Of a stretch of 46,594 bases of DNA, positions 24,801-32,358 are shown in pieces; the first letter of the stretch is position 1, and each line of letters begins with the position of its first letter. Origin of the DNA: Mesorhizobium helmanticense (GTDB lineage Bacteria > Pseudomonadota > Alphaproteobacteria > Rhizobiales > Rhizobiaceae); assembly GCF_003034915.1 (NCBI RefSeq), contig NZ_PZJX01000068.1:1-46594 (forward strand), written 5' to 3'. Below the pieces are notes generated by a model. That model searched no databases. It saw nothing but the letters and a program-made list of their open reading frames with translations, and was not told the DNA's origin. The translations under genes were made by a program, and so were the position numbers.

Positions 24801-26000
24801 ATGGGTGATTTCGGCCCAGCCGAAATCACGATCGTGGTCGCGATCGTCCTCGCCGCCGCCATGGCGTTTCTCTACTGGCCGATGCGGCAGGCCCGTCTGC
24901 GGCGCAAGACCCAGCGCCGGGCCGATCCCGCCAACGACTATGCCGTGCGCGCCGATTGGCGGCCGAGCACCACCACGACGCTCAACTACTCCGCCTTCGT
25001 CTATATGGACGTCGATGGCGACGGAAAATATGGGCTCGCCGACCGGCCCATGGCCGGCATCATGGTGCGGCTGTTCGACGGGCAGGGCGCCTTCATTGCG
25101 GCGGAGCGAAGCAACAATGGCGGCTTCGCCAACTTCAAGATGTCGGCGATCCGGCGCCGGGCCGCGATCCGCTCGCCCGGCACCTATCGGTTTTCGGTCT
25201 CGGTTCCACCGGGCTGGCGCGCCAGCGGCGCCAATCAGGACCAGTCGTTGCAGCTTTCGGATGCGCCGGCATCGCTGGTCGGCCTGGTCGGGGAAAGCCT
25301 GCCGAAGCCGGTCGGTCTCGTGCCCGGGCGCAGGCTGACGGGCAAAATGCCGGCGGGGATCGAAACCACCCTGTCGGTAACGGGCAGGGGTCAGCTTCTC
25401 GAAAGCCGGACGCTGGCACCCGGCGCGCCTTTCCGCTTCGATCTTCCGGATCGGGCCGACGAAATGCTGATATCCGGCGGCGGGCTCGACCGGCGCCTTG
25501 CCTTGTCATCCTACCCGACCGATCTCGGCCTGCTCTCACAAGGTTCCATCGCGCCCGACGCAGCGCTGCACACGATCGGCTTCGACGACGTCACCACACG
25601 CGGCTTGCGCAAGGTACCCTGCGGCCATTCGGGGCTCGACTGGCGCAATCTCAACGCCATGTCGCGCGACCACGTCAAGGACAGCGAGGGCTACGTCAAC
25701 GGCAATGTGTCGGGAGCCCACATCGCCTACACCAGCAGCGGCCATCCGGCCGAATTCAGCCGCGAACGCCCTTTCGGGTTTCACTCGGCGATGCTGACCG
25801 CGGCATGGCTGATGTCGGAGGGGGAGACGGCAGTGATCGAAAGCTGGCTTGGGGAACAGCGCATTGCCAGCGACGAGATCGTGCTGTCGGCGCTCGCGCC
25901 GGTGCACTATGCGCCGATGCTCAAATCAGTGACGCGCGTTCGCCTCTCGACGAAGCACCACTGGCAGCTCGTGCTTGACGATCTGGTGCTGGTCCTCTGA
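24801..26000 (+). CDS. Membrane-anchored protein with SdrD_B-like domain
   Basis: 399 residues. Residues ~8-27 are a single membrane segment (ITIVVAIVLAAAMAFLYW) followed by a basic stretch, so the rest is probably periplasmic or surface-exposed. Residues ~75-150 (YMDVDGDGKYGLADRPMAGI, then VRLFDGQGAF) match the calcium-binding Ig-like SdrD_B/Cna-B pattern: DxDGDGxxGxxDxPxxG. The C-terminal half is beta-rich with no known motif (RPFGFHSAMLTAAWLMSEG). The ATG at 24801 is preferred to that at 24765 as GGGGG lies 10 nt upstream. Its stop touches the stop of the first RiPP-like gene. Role unknown, possibly adhesion or structural. Confidence 0.7.
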   Translation: MGDFGPAEITIVVAIVLAAAMAFLYWPMRQARLRRKTQRRADPANDYAVRADWRPSTTTTLNYSAFVYMDVDGDGKYGLADRPMAGIMVRLFDGQGAFIAAERSNNGGFANFKMSAIRRRAAIRSPGTYRFSVSVPPGWRASGANQDQSLQLSDAPASLVGLVGESLPKPVGLVPGRRLTGKMPAGIETTLSVTGRGQLLESRTLAPGAPFRFDLPDRADEMLISGGGLDRRLALSSYPTDLGLLSQGSIAPDAALHTIGFDDVTTRGLRKVPCGHSGLDWRNLNAMSRDHVKDSEGYVNGNVSGAHIAYTSSGHPAEFSRERPFGFHSAMLTAAWLMSEGETAVIESWLGEQRIASDEIVLSALAPVHYAPMLKSVTRVRLSTKHHWQLVLDDLVLVL

Positions 26001-26096
26001 TCAGCCCGGAACGGGGGTTGAAAGCGCACCGTTGGCTGTGATCGCCGAAAGCCTGTCCTTCTTGACAAGCGTCGGCTTCTCATAGGTCTTCTTCAT
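26001..26096 (-). CDS. Putative RiPP precursor peptide 1 (last of three)
   Basis: 31 residues. The leader MKKTYEKPTLVKKDRLSAIT keeps Tyr5, Pro8, Leu10 and Thr20 of the lasso-peptide leader motif Y-x2-P-x-L-x3-G-x5-T, but has Asp at the Gly14 position. The remaining 11 residues are ANGALSTPVPG. GGGG lies 6 nt before the ATG. Its TGA abuts the TGA of the convergent SdrD_B-like gene. It is homologous to the two upstream peptides across the leader. Confidence 0.75.
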   Translation of the reverse strand: MKKTYEKPTLVKKDRLSAITANGALSTPVPG

Positions 26097-26118
26097 GCCG
26101 AGCCCCAAATATCCCCAG

Positions 26119-26137
26119 CGCCGAAACATTATCGGCG
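26119..26137 (-). other. Hairpin between RiPP-like genes 2 and 1
   Basis: CGCCGA (26119-26124) pairs with TCGGCG (26132-26137) around a 7-base loop. A related imperfect hairpin (GCCG...CGGC, 26313-26333) lies between genes 3 and 2, so the tandem unit includes the hairpin as well as the ORF. It may modulate the expression of successive genes. Confidence 0.45.
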
Positions 26138-26173
26138 ACTCTGCCAGATGACCAGAATTCAGGCGGACTGTAA

Positions 26174-26269
26174 TCAGGCTGGTACGGGGCCTGAAGCGCC
26201 GTTATCGGCCGTGACGGCTGAGAGCCGGCCCTTTTTGACAAGTGTCGGCTTCTCATAGATCTTTTTCAT
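26174..26269 (-). CDS. Putative RiPP precursor peptide 2
   Basis: 31 residues. The leader MKKIYEKPTLVKKGRLSAVT fits Y5-x2-P8-x-L10-x3-G14-x5-T20 completely. The remainder is ADNGASGPVPA. GGAGGG lies 6 nt before the ATG. The leader motif is what RRE-type (PqqD-like) recognition proteins of lasso peptide pathways bind. No leader peptidase, cyclase or exporter is present in the window, and the core lacks an Asp/Glu at position 7-9 needed for a lasso ring. Confidence 0.78.
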   Translation of the reverse strand: MKKIYEKPTLVKKGRLSAVTADNGASGPVPA

Positions 26270-26362
26270 ACCGAACCCTCCGGCAAATTTCCCACCGACA
26301 AAACCCCAGCCTGCCGTCGAAAACACCGTCGGCGCCGGTACAGGACGATCTCGCAGTCGGGC

Positions 26363-26464
26363 TTACTCGACAATGATGATGGGACCCGATGCGCCATTGG
26401 CGGCCGTGACCGCCGACAGCTTGCCTTTTCTGACCAGCGTCGGCTTTTCATAAATCTTTTTCAT
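26363..26464 (-). CDS. Putative RiPP precursor peptide 3 (first of three)
   Basis: 33 residues. The leader MKKIYEKPTLVRKGKLSAVT fits the lasso-type leader motif fully; the tail is AANGASGPIIIVE. GGAGAG lies 6 nt before the ATG, the same spacing as in the other two copies, which supports translation of all three. It is first in the transcription direction and has a good promoter at 26493-26520. Short peptides of this type are, as I recall, annotated as putative RiPP precursors in Mesorhizobium, without known products. Confidence 0.78.
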   Translation of the reverse strand: MKKIYEKPTLVRKGKLSAVTAANGASGPIIIVE

Positions 26465-26817
26465 GTCAAGCTCTCCAATATATCCCATGCGGATAATGTC
26501 AGACTGCTGTTTCCTGTCAACCTTGCCGGCCGGTGCTTGCCTTCTATTCTTGGGGAGTTCGGTTTTTATGCAACTCGCTAACAGTGCCGCGCCATGCGAA
26601 CGACCCCGAAACTGCGCCTTGCATATCCGGATATTTGCACGCCACTATGTAGATCCGCCATCGGTCTGTTCTCAAGGCCGAGAGGCCAGATCCCTGATGA
26701 GAATATCTTGTCGCCTCTTGTTTTTTCAGAGCTCAGCTTGGCAAGGAACTCGGCTAAGATGTTGAAATGGCTACAGCAAGGGGGACGGCCGATACAATCG
26801 GCCTGAGGGAGGGACTG
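26465..26817. other. Divergent intergenic region, only a promoter seen
   Basis: 353 bp between the RiPP-like genes (minus) and the WD40 gene (plus). It is more A/T-rich than the neighbours. The RiPP promoter is at 26493-26520. No open frame here resembles a protein; a 100-codon plus frame over 26463-26765 has Cys-rich, atypical composition and is rejected. Confidence 0.55.
26493..26520 (-). promoter_or_regulatory. Sigma70-type promoter for the RiPP-like array
   Basis: On the minus strand TTGACA (26520-26515), 16-bp spacer and CATTAT (26498-26493). It also fits the rhizobial form CTTGAC-N17-CTATAT as GTTGAC-N17-CATTAT. It lies 29 nt upstream of the first peptide ATG. Confidence 0.6.
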
Positions 26818-28365
26818 ATGAACAGGGTTGTCGACAGGCTGCTTGCGGTTCTCCTGCTGGCGATCGGCGTGGCCTGCTTCGCTACCGTGTATCTGGCGCA
26901 AGGCGGCGCGGCTGCCGGCGAGGCTTTCGCCTCGGTGCGTCTGGCTGTCTTCTGCGCAACCGGCATCGTCTCGGCGGTTGCCGCGATGCTGTTCTGGCTC
27001 GACCTGTTGCCGGGACGGCTGGGCCATGCGCCCGGAGCGCCACTGTTTGGACGGGCGGCCGACGCACAAGACGCCGGCAGGCCGCGCCTGCGGAAAGTCT
27101 TCCTTGTTCTGCCTGTTGTTGCAGTGCTGGCGCTGGTCGCCGATCGGTTCGGTCCCTGGTCCGGCACGAACCCCGGTGGCGAGGCGGTCGCGCCAGGCGC
27201 ACCGAAGGGCCAGGACATAGCCAATGCGCCGCCAGCAAACCCGCCGGCAGCAGCGCCAGTTCCGGTACCTTCGCTACCTGAGCAGGCAGCCGAGACGCCG
27301 CCGCCCGAGCCGGCCCGGCCGGCACCACCCGCCGCCGCGCCCGCTGCGCCAGTGCAGCCACCTGAGGTCGCGCTTGCCCCGCCAGCCCCGATATCGCCGC
27401 CTGCCGCGCCACCTGAGACCGTCGCGCCACTGCCGCAGCCTGCGCCGCCGCTGCCGACAGAGCCCGATGGCCACCGCGACGCCGTCGTCTGGCTGGCCGT
27501 GGCGCCCGACGGGCGTCAGATCATGAGCGCCAGCACCGACCGTACGATCAAGCTCTGGGACATTGGCGGCAAGCGCCTGATCCGCACCCTCGGCGTGCAC
27601 AAGGACATGGCGCGGACAGCGCTGTTCATGCCCGATGGCGTCAGCGCGCTGACGGCCGGCGACGATGGCGAGATCGTGCAGCGCCAGCTTTCCGACGGCG
27701 CGGTGCTGCATGTCTTCTCGTCGGGCGGCAATGGCGGCGTCAACAAGCTGGCGATCAGCCCCGACGGTAAACGTGCGGTCAGCGGCCACGATACCGGCAC
27801 GGTGATCGTCTGGGATCTCGAGAAGGGCAGCGTGCTGCACGTGCTGCCAGGCCACGGCTGGTCGGTCAGCTCAGTTGCCGTCTCAGCCGATGGCAGCCGC
27901 GCGATCAGCGGCAGCATCGATGGCGAGCTGAAGCTCTGGGATCTGGGCAGCGGCAAGCAATTGCGCAGCTGGCACGGGCATGAGCGCGGTACTTACGGCG
28001 CCGTGTTCACTGCCGACGGGCATCATCTGGTCACCGGCAGCGGCGATTATGCGATCAAGCTCTGGAATCTCGACGGCTTCAAGGAGGTACGCCGCTTCGA
28101 CGGCCATTCCGGCACCGTCTATACGCTGGCGCTATCTCCTGACGGCAAGCGCCTCGCCTCCGGGTCACTGGACGGCACAGCGCGGCTGTGGGACATGGAC
28201 AGCGGCAACGAGATCGCCATGTTCGACGGCCGGACCGGCCCGATCTACGCGGTGGCCTTTGCCGCCGACGGCACGGTGCTGACCGGCGGTGGCGACCGCA
28301 CCATCAGGGACTGGCCGGCTGCCGGCGGCGACGGCGTGGTGCTGTTTGCTGGCGCGCCGGATTGA
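26818..28365 (+). CDS. Membrane-anchored WD40 repeat protein
   Basis: 515 residues. Three hydrophobic segments lie near residues 8-30, 45-68 and 98-115. A proline/alanine-rich linker (~130-220) follows, then seven WD40 blades (~222-510) with repeated DGKRxxSGSxDGTxxLWD patterns, enough for a closed beta-propeller. The ATG at 26818 has GGGAGGGAC 5 nt upstream. WD40 propellers are protein-interaction platforms; the partner is unknown. It is divergent from the RiPP-like array and shares the upstream region with it, but the functional link is not established. Confidence 0.87.
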   Translation: MNRVVDRLLAVLLLAIGVACFATVYLAQGGAAAGEAFASVRLAVFCATGIVSAVAAMLFWLDLLPGRLGHAPGAPLFGRAADAQDAGRPRLRKVFLVLPVVAVLALVADRFGPWSGTNPGGEAVAPGAPKGQDIANAPPANPPAAAPVPVPSLPEQAAETPPPEPARPAPPAAAPAAPVQPPEVALAPPAPISPPAAPPETVAPLPQPAPPLPTEPDGHRDAVVWLAVAPDGRQIMSASTDRTIKLWDIGGKRLIRTLGVHKDMARTALFMPDGVSALTAGDDGEIVQRQLSDGAVLHVFSSGGNGGVNKLAISPDGKRAVSGHDTGTVIVWDLEKGSVLHVLPGHGWSVSSVAVSADGSRAISGSIDGELKLWDLGSGKQLRSWHGHERGTYGAVFTADGHHLVTGSGDYAIKLWNLDGFKEVRRFDGHSGTVYTLALSPDGKRLASGSLDGTARLWDMDSGNEIAMFDGRTGPIYAVAFAADGTVLTGGGDRTIRDWPAAGGDGVVLFAGAPD

Positions 28366-28389
28366 GGGCTTCGCCGCGCGGCGCTCAGG

Positions 28390-28546
28390 CACCCCCCTCT
28401 GGCCTGCCGGCCATCTCCCCCGCAAGGAGGGAGATTGGCAGCGTCCGCGTCGCCGCAATTCTTGCAACGATGATGATCGGCAAAAACGAAGGCGACATCC
28501 GATCTGCCCCCTTGCGGGGGAGATGCCCGGCAGGGCAGAGGGGGTG
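28390..28546. repeat. Inverted pair of family A repeats (imperfect)
   Basis: 28390-28436 and 28502-28546 are inverted family A elements 65 bp apart, with a few mismatches (GGCCTGCC versus GGGCTGCC, AAGGAGGG versus AAGGGGGC). They fill the gap between the WD40 gene and the second amidase. Confidence 0.8.
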
Positions 28547-28565
28547 TGACGGAGCGCGACCAATC

Positions 28566-30590
28566 ATGCCCAACCTCCACCTCGTCGAGGCCTCGATCGC
28601 CGATCTGCGGCAAGCGCTGGAGGACGGCACCGTTACCAGCGCTGAACTGGTCGGCGCCTATCTCAGGCGCATCGCGCATTACGACCGGCACGGCATCGCG
28701 CTGAACGCCGTCCCCGTACTCAACCCCGACATATTCGAGGAGGCAGCCGCGTCCGATCGGCGCCGCAGGGCAGGCGCCGTGCTCGGGCCGCTGGACGGCA
28801 TCCCCTACACCGCCAAGGACAGCTACAAGGTGAAAGGCCTGACGGTGGCTGCCGGCTCGCCGGCGTTCGAGCATCTGATCGCCAATGAGGACGCCTTCAC
28901 CATTGCGCGGCTCAAAGGCGGCGGCGCGGTGCTGATCGGGTTGACCAACATGCCGCCGATGGCCAATGGAGGCATGCAGCGCGGCGTCTATGGCCGCGCC
29001 GAAAGCCCGTACAATGCCGACTATCTGACTGCGGCCTTCGCCTCGGGATCATCCAACGGCTCCGGCACCGCCACCGCCGCCAGTTTTGCCGCCTTCGGGC
29101 TCGGCGAGGAGACATGGTCGTCCGGCCGGGCGCCGGCGTCGAACAATGCGCTGGTCGCCTACACGCCGTCGCGCGGAGTCATTTCAGTGCGCGGCAACTG
29201 GCCGCTGGTGCCGACCATGGATGTCGTGGTGCCGCATACGCGCAGCGTTGCCGACATGCTGGAACTGCTCGACGTGATCGTGGCGGACGATGCTGAGACC
29301 AGGGGTGATTTCTGGCGCACGCAGCCCTGGATCGAACTGCCGAAGAGTTCGGCCGTGCGGCCGCCACGCTATACCGGGCTGAAGCTCGAAGGCTCGCTCA
29401 AAGGCGTGCGGCTTGGCGTGCCCCGCATGTATATCGGCCGCGATACCGAAGCGACCACCCCGATCGAAACCCGCGCGTCGGTGCTGGCGCTGTGGGAGCG
29501 GGCGGCTATGGATCTCAGGCGGCTTGGCGCTGATGTCGTCGAAGTCGATTTTCCCGTCGTCTCCAACTACGAGCGCGACCGGCCCGGCGCGCAAAATATG
29601 GTCGATCGCGGGCTGGTGCCGAAAGAGTTCGCCAATAGCGAAATCTGGGATCTCTGCGTTTTTGCCTGGGACGATTTTTTGCGTGCGAATGCCGACCACG
29701 CCATCCCCGATCTCGCCTCGGTCGACGGTCCAAAGATCTTTCCGCCGCCGCCGGGCGCGCTGCCGGACCGCTATGGCGACGATGGCTTCGACCTGGCGGA
29801 CTATGTCGAGCGGGCGAAGCTGGGCGTGACGCCGCTCGAGGACATTCCCGGGCTGGAAGAGGGACTGAAGGGCCTGGAGGCGACGCGGCGGATCGATTTC
29901 GAGGATTGGCTGGACGCGCAAGGACTTGACGCGGTGGTGTTGCCGGCCGTGGCGGATGTCGGGCCGGCCGACGCGGATGTCAATGAGGCGTCGGCAGCCC
30001 TTGCCTGGCGCAACGGCACCTGGGTCGCCAACGGCAATCTGGTATGGCGGCATCTCGGCATCCCGACCGTCACCGTGCCGATGGGAACGATGGCCGATAT
30101 CGGTATGCCGGTCGGGCTGACCTTCGCGGGCAAGGCATATGATGACGCCAGGCTGCTATGCCTCGCTGGCGATTTCGAGCGGGCTGGCCAGCGCCGCACC
30201 AGCCCGCCGCGCACGCCGGAATTGCCCGATGATGTGTTTGCGGCGCAGCCCGGTGGCATCGGGCCAGGCGAGGCGCCGCCGCTCACCATCACCCTTGCCG
30301 TCGAGACGCGGCACAGAGACAATAAGGACGAGATTTCCATCACGCTCGACCTAGATGGCAACGCGGCTGTGGCCGCAGCCGCGAGCGTGAAGGTCCATGT
30401 CAATGGCGAGCCCGTCGAGCTGCAACGAACCGGCGCGCGCTTCAGCGGGAATGCATTGGTTCCGGTCGAGGAGCATCGGAGGATCCACAGCGTCTGGCGC
30501 GGGTCCTATGGCTCGATCGTCACAGCCATCGTGCGACTTGAAGATGGGCGCGCCGCTGGTGCTTATACAGTGACGGGCGGCATTGGGTGA
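28566..30590 (+). CDS. Amidase signature family protein with C-terminal extension
   Basis: 674 residues: an amidase domain (~1-540) plus ~130 extra residues. The triad is kept in a divergent loop: Lys84 (YTAKD), cis-Ser162 (ASGSSNGSG) and Ser186 (EETWSSGRAPAS), with the family spacing of 24 between serines. The usual GGS(S)GG and DGGGSIR motifs are altered, so the substrate pocket probably differs from typical amidases. The C-terminal extension (LTITLAVETRHRDNKDEIS, VKVHVNGEPVELQ) looks beta-rich. The ATG at 28566 follows the repeat pair directly. Role unknown. Confidence 0.85.
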   Translation: MPNLHLVEASIADLRQALEDGTVTSAELVGAYLRRIAHYDRHGIALNAVPVLNPDIFEEAAASDRRRRAGAVLGPLDGIPYTAKDSYKVKGLTVAAGSPAFEHLIANEDAFTIARLKGGGAVLIGLTNMPPMANGGMQRGVYGRAESPYNADYLTAAFASGSSNGSGTATAASFAAFGLGEETWSSGRAPASNNALVAYTPSRGVISVRGNWPLVPTMDVVVPHTRSVADMLELLDVIVADDAETRGDFWRTQPWIELPKSSAVRPPRYTGLKLEGSLKGVRLGVPRMYIGRDTEATTPIETRASVLALWERAAMDLRRLGADVVEVDFPVVSNYERDRPGAQNMVDRGLVPKEFANSEIWDLCVFAWDDFLRANADHAIPDLASVDGPKIFPPPPGALPDRYGDDGFDLADYVERAKLGVTPLEDIPGLEEGLKGLEATRRIDFEDWLDAQGLDAVVLPAVADVGPADADVNEASAALAWRNGTWVANGNLVWRHLGIPTVTVPMGTMADIGMPVGLTFAGKAYDDARLLCLAGDFERAGQRRTSPPRTPELPDDVFAAQPGGIGPGEAPPLTITLAVETRHRDNKDEISITLDLDGNAAVAAAASVKVHVNGEPVELQRTGARFSGNALVPVEEHRRIHSVWRGSYGSIVTAIVRLEDGRAAGAYTVTGGIG

Positions 30591-30634
30591 GGATTTGAAG
30601 GAGGGCCAGGGTGCGCAGGGCGGGTCGCTTTCGA

Positions 30635-31045
30635 TTATGACGGCAGCGAGGCCAACCACGCATCCCAAAATTGCTGTTGCATGCGGACGAACACAGGCAC
30701 CACGTCGTAGCCGTCGGCAAATATGTTGACCAGATCAGTTCTCTGAGGCGGCTGGCCCATTTTCACCTTGCAGACTGTCAGTCCGCGGCTCATCTGCGTC
30801 ACCGCGCCTTCGGGATAGATATTTGCGCTGGCGCCGTAACAGAAGGGCAGCAGCCCATCGACTTCGAGTTCCTGACGAATCTGGAACAGGGCCTCGAAAT
30901 AGTCGTCTTCCTCGGCCTCGATCACCTTGTTTCGATAGCTGCAAGTGAGCCGGCACCTTGTTCCTACATCTTGCAGCGCAAACGTCGCCTGTTCGTCGCC
31001 GCCCGCGCCGCCGCCGATCAGGAACACGGTATGTTCTTCGTTCAT
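30635..31045 (-). CDS. Conserved hypothetical protein
   Basis: 137 residues, rich in acidic residues with alternating hydrophobic pattern (HTVFLIGGGAGGDEQATFALQ, then SYRNKVIEAEEDDYFEALFQIRQEL). The ATG at 31045 has GGGGCGAG upstream and is preferred over the ATG at 31075. No domain is recognised. It lies alone between the amidase and the isochorismatase-like gene, on the opposite strand. Confidence 0.65.
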   Translation of the reverse strand: MNEEHTVFLIGGGAGGDEQATFALQDVGTRCRLTCSYRNKVIEAEEDDYFEALFQIRQELEVDGLLPFCYGASANIYPEGAVTQMSRGLTVCKVKMGQPPQRTDLVNIFADGYDVVPVFVRMQQQFWDAWLASLPS

Positions 31046-31188
31046 GCACTCGCCCCTGTGCCGATAGCAGGCCAAGCTAGCGCTGCTGCAGGCGGATTTC
31101 TACACACCTCGAACGCCAGCCTCTTGCGATCGCCGTGCCCACACTGACTGATCCTTGATCGGCCTGCCTGCCGTGCTATGTAAAAACC

Positions 31189-31740
31189 ATGCCAGAGACC
31201 AGCCCCGCACCCACCGCGCCGCTCATCGTGATCGACCTGCAGACCGGCATGTTCGACGGCGTCGCCGAGCCGCCGATTCATGATGCCGAGGGCATTGCCG
31301 ACCGCGCCCGCGCGTTGATCGACTGGGCGCGGCGCGGCGGGCGGAAAATAGCCTTTGTCAGGCATGACGGACCGGTGGGCGATCCGCTGGCGCCGGGCGA
31401 ACCGGGCTGGCCGGTGTGGCCGGCGCTTGGCCAGGCCGGCGACGAGCCGACCTTTGCCAAGAGCGTGGGCGACGCCTTCAGCAATGCAGCGCTTGGCGAA
31501 TGGGTGGCCGGGCAGGGCGCGGGCGAGGTCGTGCTCATCGGCGCACAGAGCGATCTTTGCGTGGCCGCGACGGTCAAGGGCGCCTTCGCTGCGGGCTTGG
31601 GCGTCACCGTGGTTTCCGACGCCCACAGCACACTCGATACCGCCAGCGAGACCGCGCCGCAGATCATCGCCCGGCACAATGCCGCCTTCGCCGATGCCGG
31701 CGTCAATCTGGTGACGACGAAGGCGCTGACCGGCGGCTGA
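31189..31740 (+). CDS. Isochorismatase-family cysteine hydrolase
   Basis: 183 residues with the Asp-Lys-Cys triad of the family: Asp16 (VIDLQTG), Lys91 (FAKSVGDAF) and Cys124 (QSDLCVAATVKGA). Relatives include nicotinamidases and N-carbamoyl amide hydrolases. It lies 31 bp upstream of the GFA-domain gene on the same strand. The exact substrate is not readable. Confidence 0.9.
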   Translation: MPETSPAPTAPLIVIDLQTGMFDGVAEPPIHDAEGIADRARALIDWARRGGRKIAFVRHDGPVGDPLAPGEPGWPVWPALGQAGDEPTFAKSVGDAFSNAALGEWVAGQGAGEVVLIGAQSDLCVAATVKGAFAAGLGVTVVSDAHSTLDTASETAPQIIARHNAAFADAGVNLVTTKALTGG

Positions 31741-31771
31741 GTTTCGCAAGCAAGACCTGGAGGAGCCCCGC

Positions 31772-32248
31772 GTGAAAAACCTGACCTTGCCTGCCGAAGG
31801 CGGGTGCCGCTGCGGACGCGTGCGCCTGAAGATTTCCGCGCCGCCACTGCTGACCATGGCCTGCCATTGCACGGGCTGCCAGCGTATGTCGGCCAGCGCC
31901 TATTCGCTGAGTGCCGCCATCCCGTCCGAGGCGTTTGCCGTCACGCAGGGCGAGCCGGTGATCGGCGGGCTGCACGGCGCCTCGCATCACTTCTTCTGCG
32001 CCTACTGCATGAGCTGGATGTTCACGCGGTCGGAAGGGCTGGACTGGTTCGTCAATCTGCGCCCGACCATGCTCGACGACCCCAGCTGGTTCACCCCGTT
32101 CATCGAGACCTGGACAAGCGAGAAACTGCCCTGGGCCAGCACGCCGGCCGTGCACAGTTACGAGGCGCTGCCGGCGATGGAAGAGTACGAGAAGCTGATC
32201 ATCGAATTTGCCGGCAGCTCTAACGGCGCGGGCAACGCTAGCGGCTGA
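31772..32248 (+). CDS. GFA/CENP-V domain zinc-binding protein
   Basis: 158 residues. Zinc-binding cysteines follow the GFA pattern: Cys12-x-Cys14, Cys31-x-Cys33-x2-Cys36 and a later CAYC pair. The start is a GTG with GGAGG 8 nt upstream. Family members include a formaldehyde-glutathione-linked protein, though catalytic activity has been disputed. It shares a transcript direction with the isochorismatase-like gene. Confidence 0.87.
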   Translation: MKNLTLPAEGGCRCGRVRLKISAPPLLTMACHCTGCQRMSASAYSLSAAIPSEAFAVTQGEPVIGGLHGASHHFFCAYCMSWMFTRSEGLDWFVNLRPTMLDDPSWFTPFIETWTSEKLPWASTPAVHSYEALPAMEEYEKLIIEFAGSSNGAGNASG

Positions 32249-32358
32249 CCTGTCCGGCTTCGGGCGATTTGGCGCAGGCATTCATGATTTGCGGGCTTCC
32301 TCTGGCGCGGCCGATCGCGTAAGGCGCGGGGAAATTCCCTGAAGCCTCGCGTGGAAGC

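Noticed and set aside
26001..26464. Classical lasso peptide cluster
   Set aside because: The leader motif fits, but the cores have no Gly1 to Asp/Glu7-9 pairing and no B1, B2 or C genes lie in the window, so only a RiPP-like precursor is claimed.
26463..26765. 100-codon plus-strand frame over the RiPP promoter
   Set aside because: Atypical composition (many Cys, Ser), overlaps the promoter and first peptide gene, and has no ribosome-binding site.
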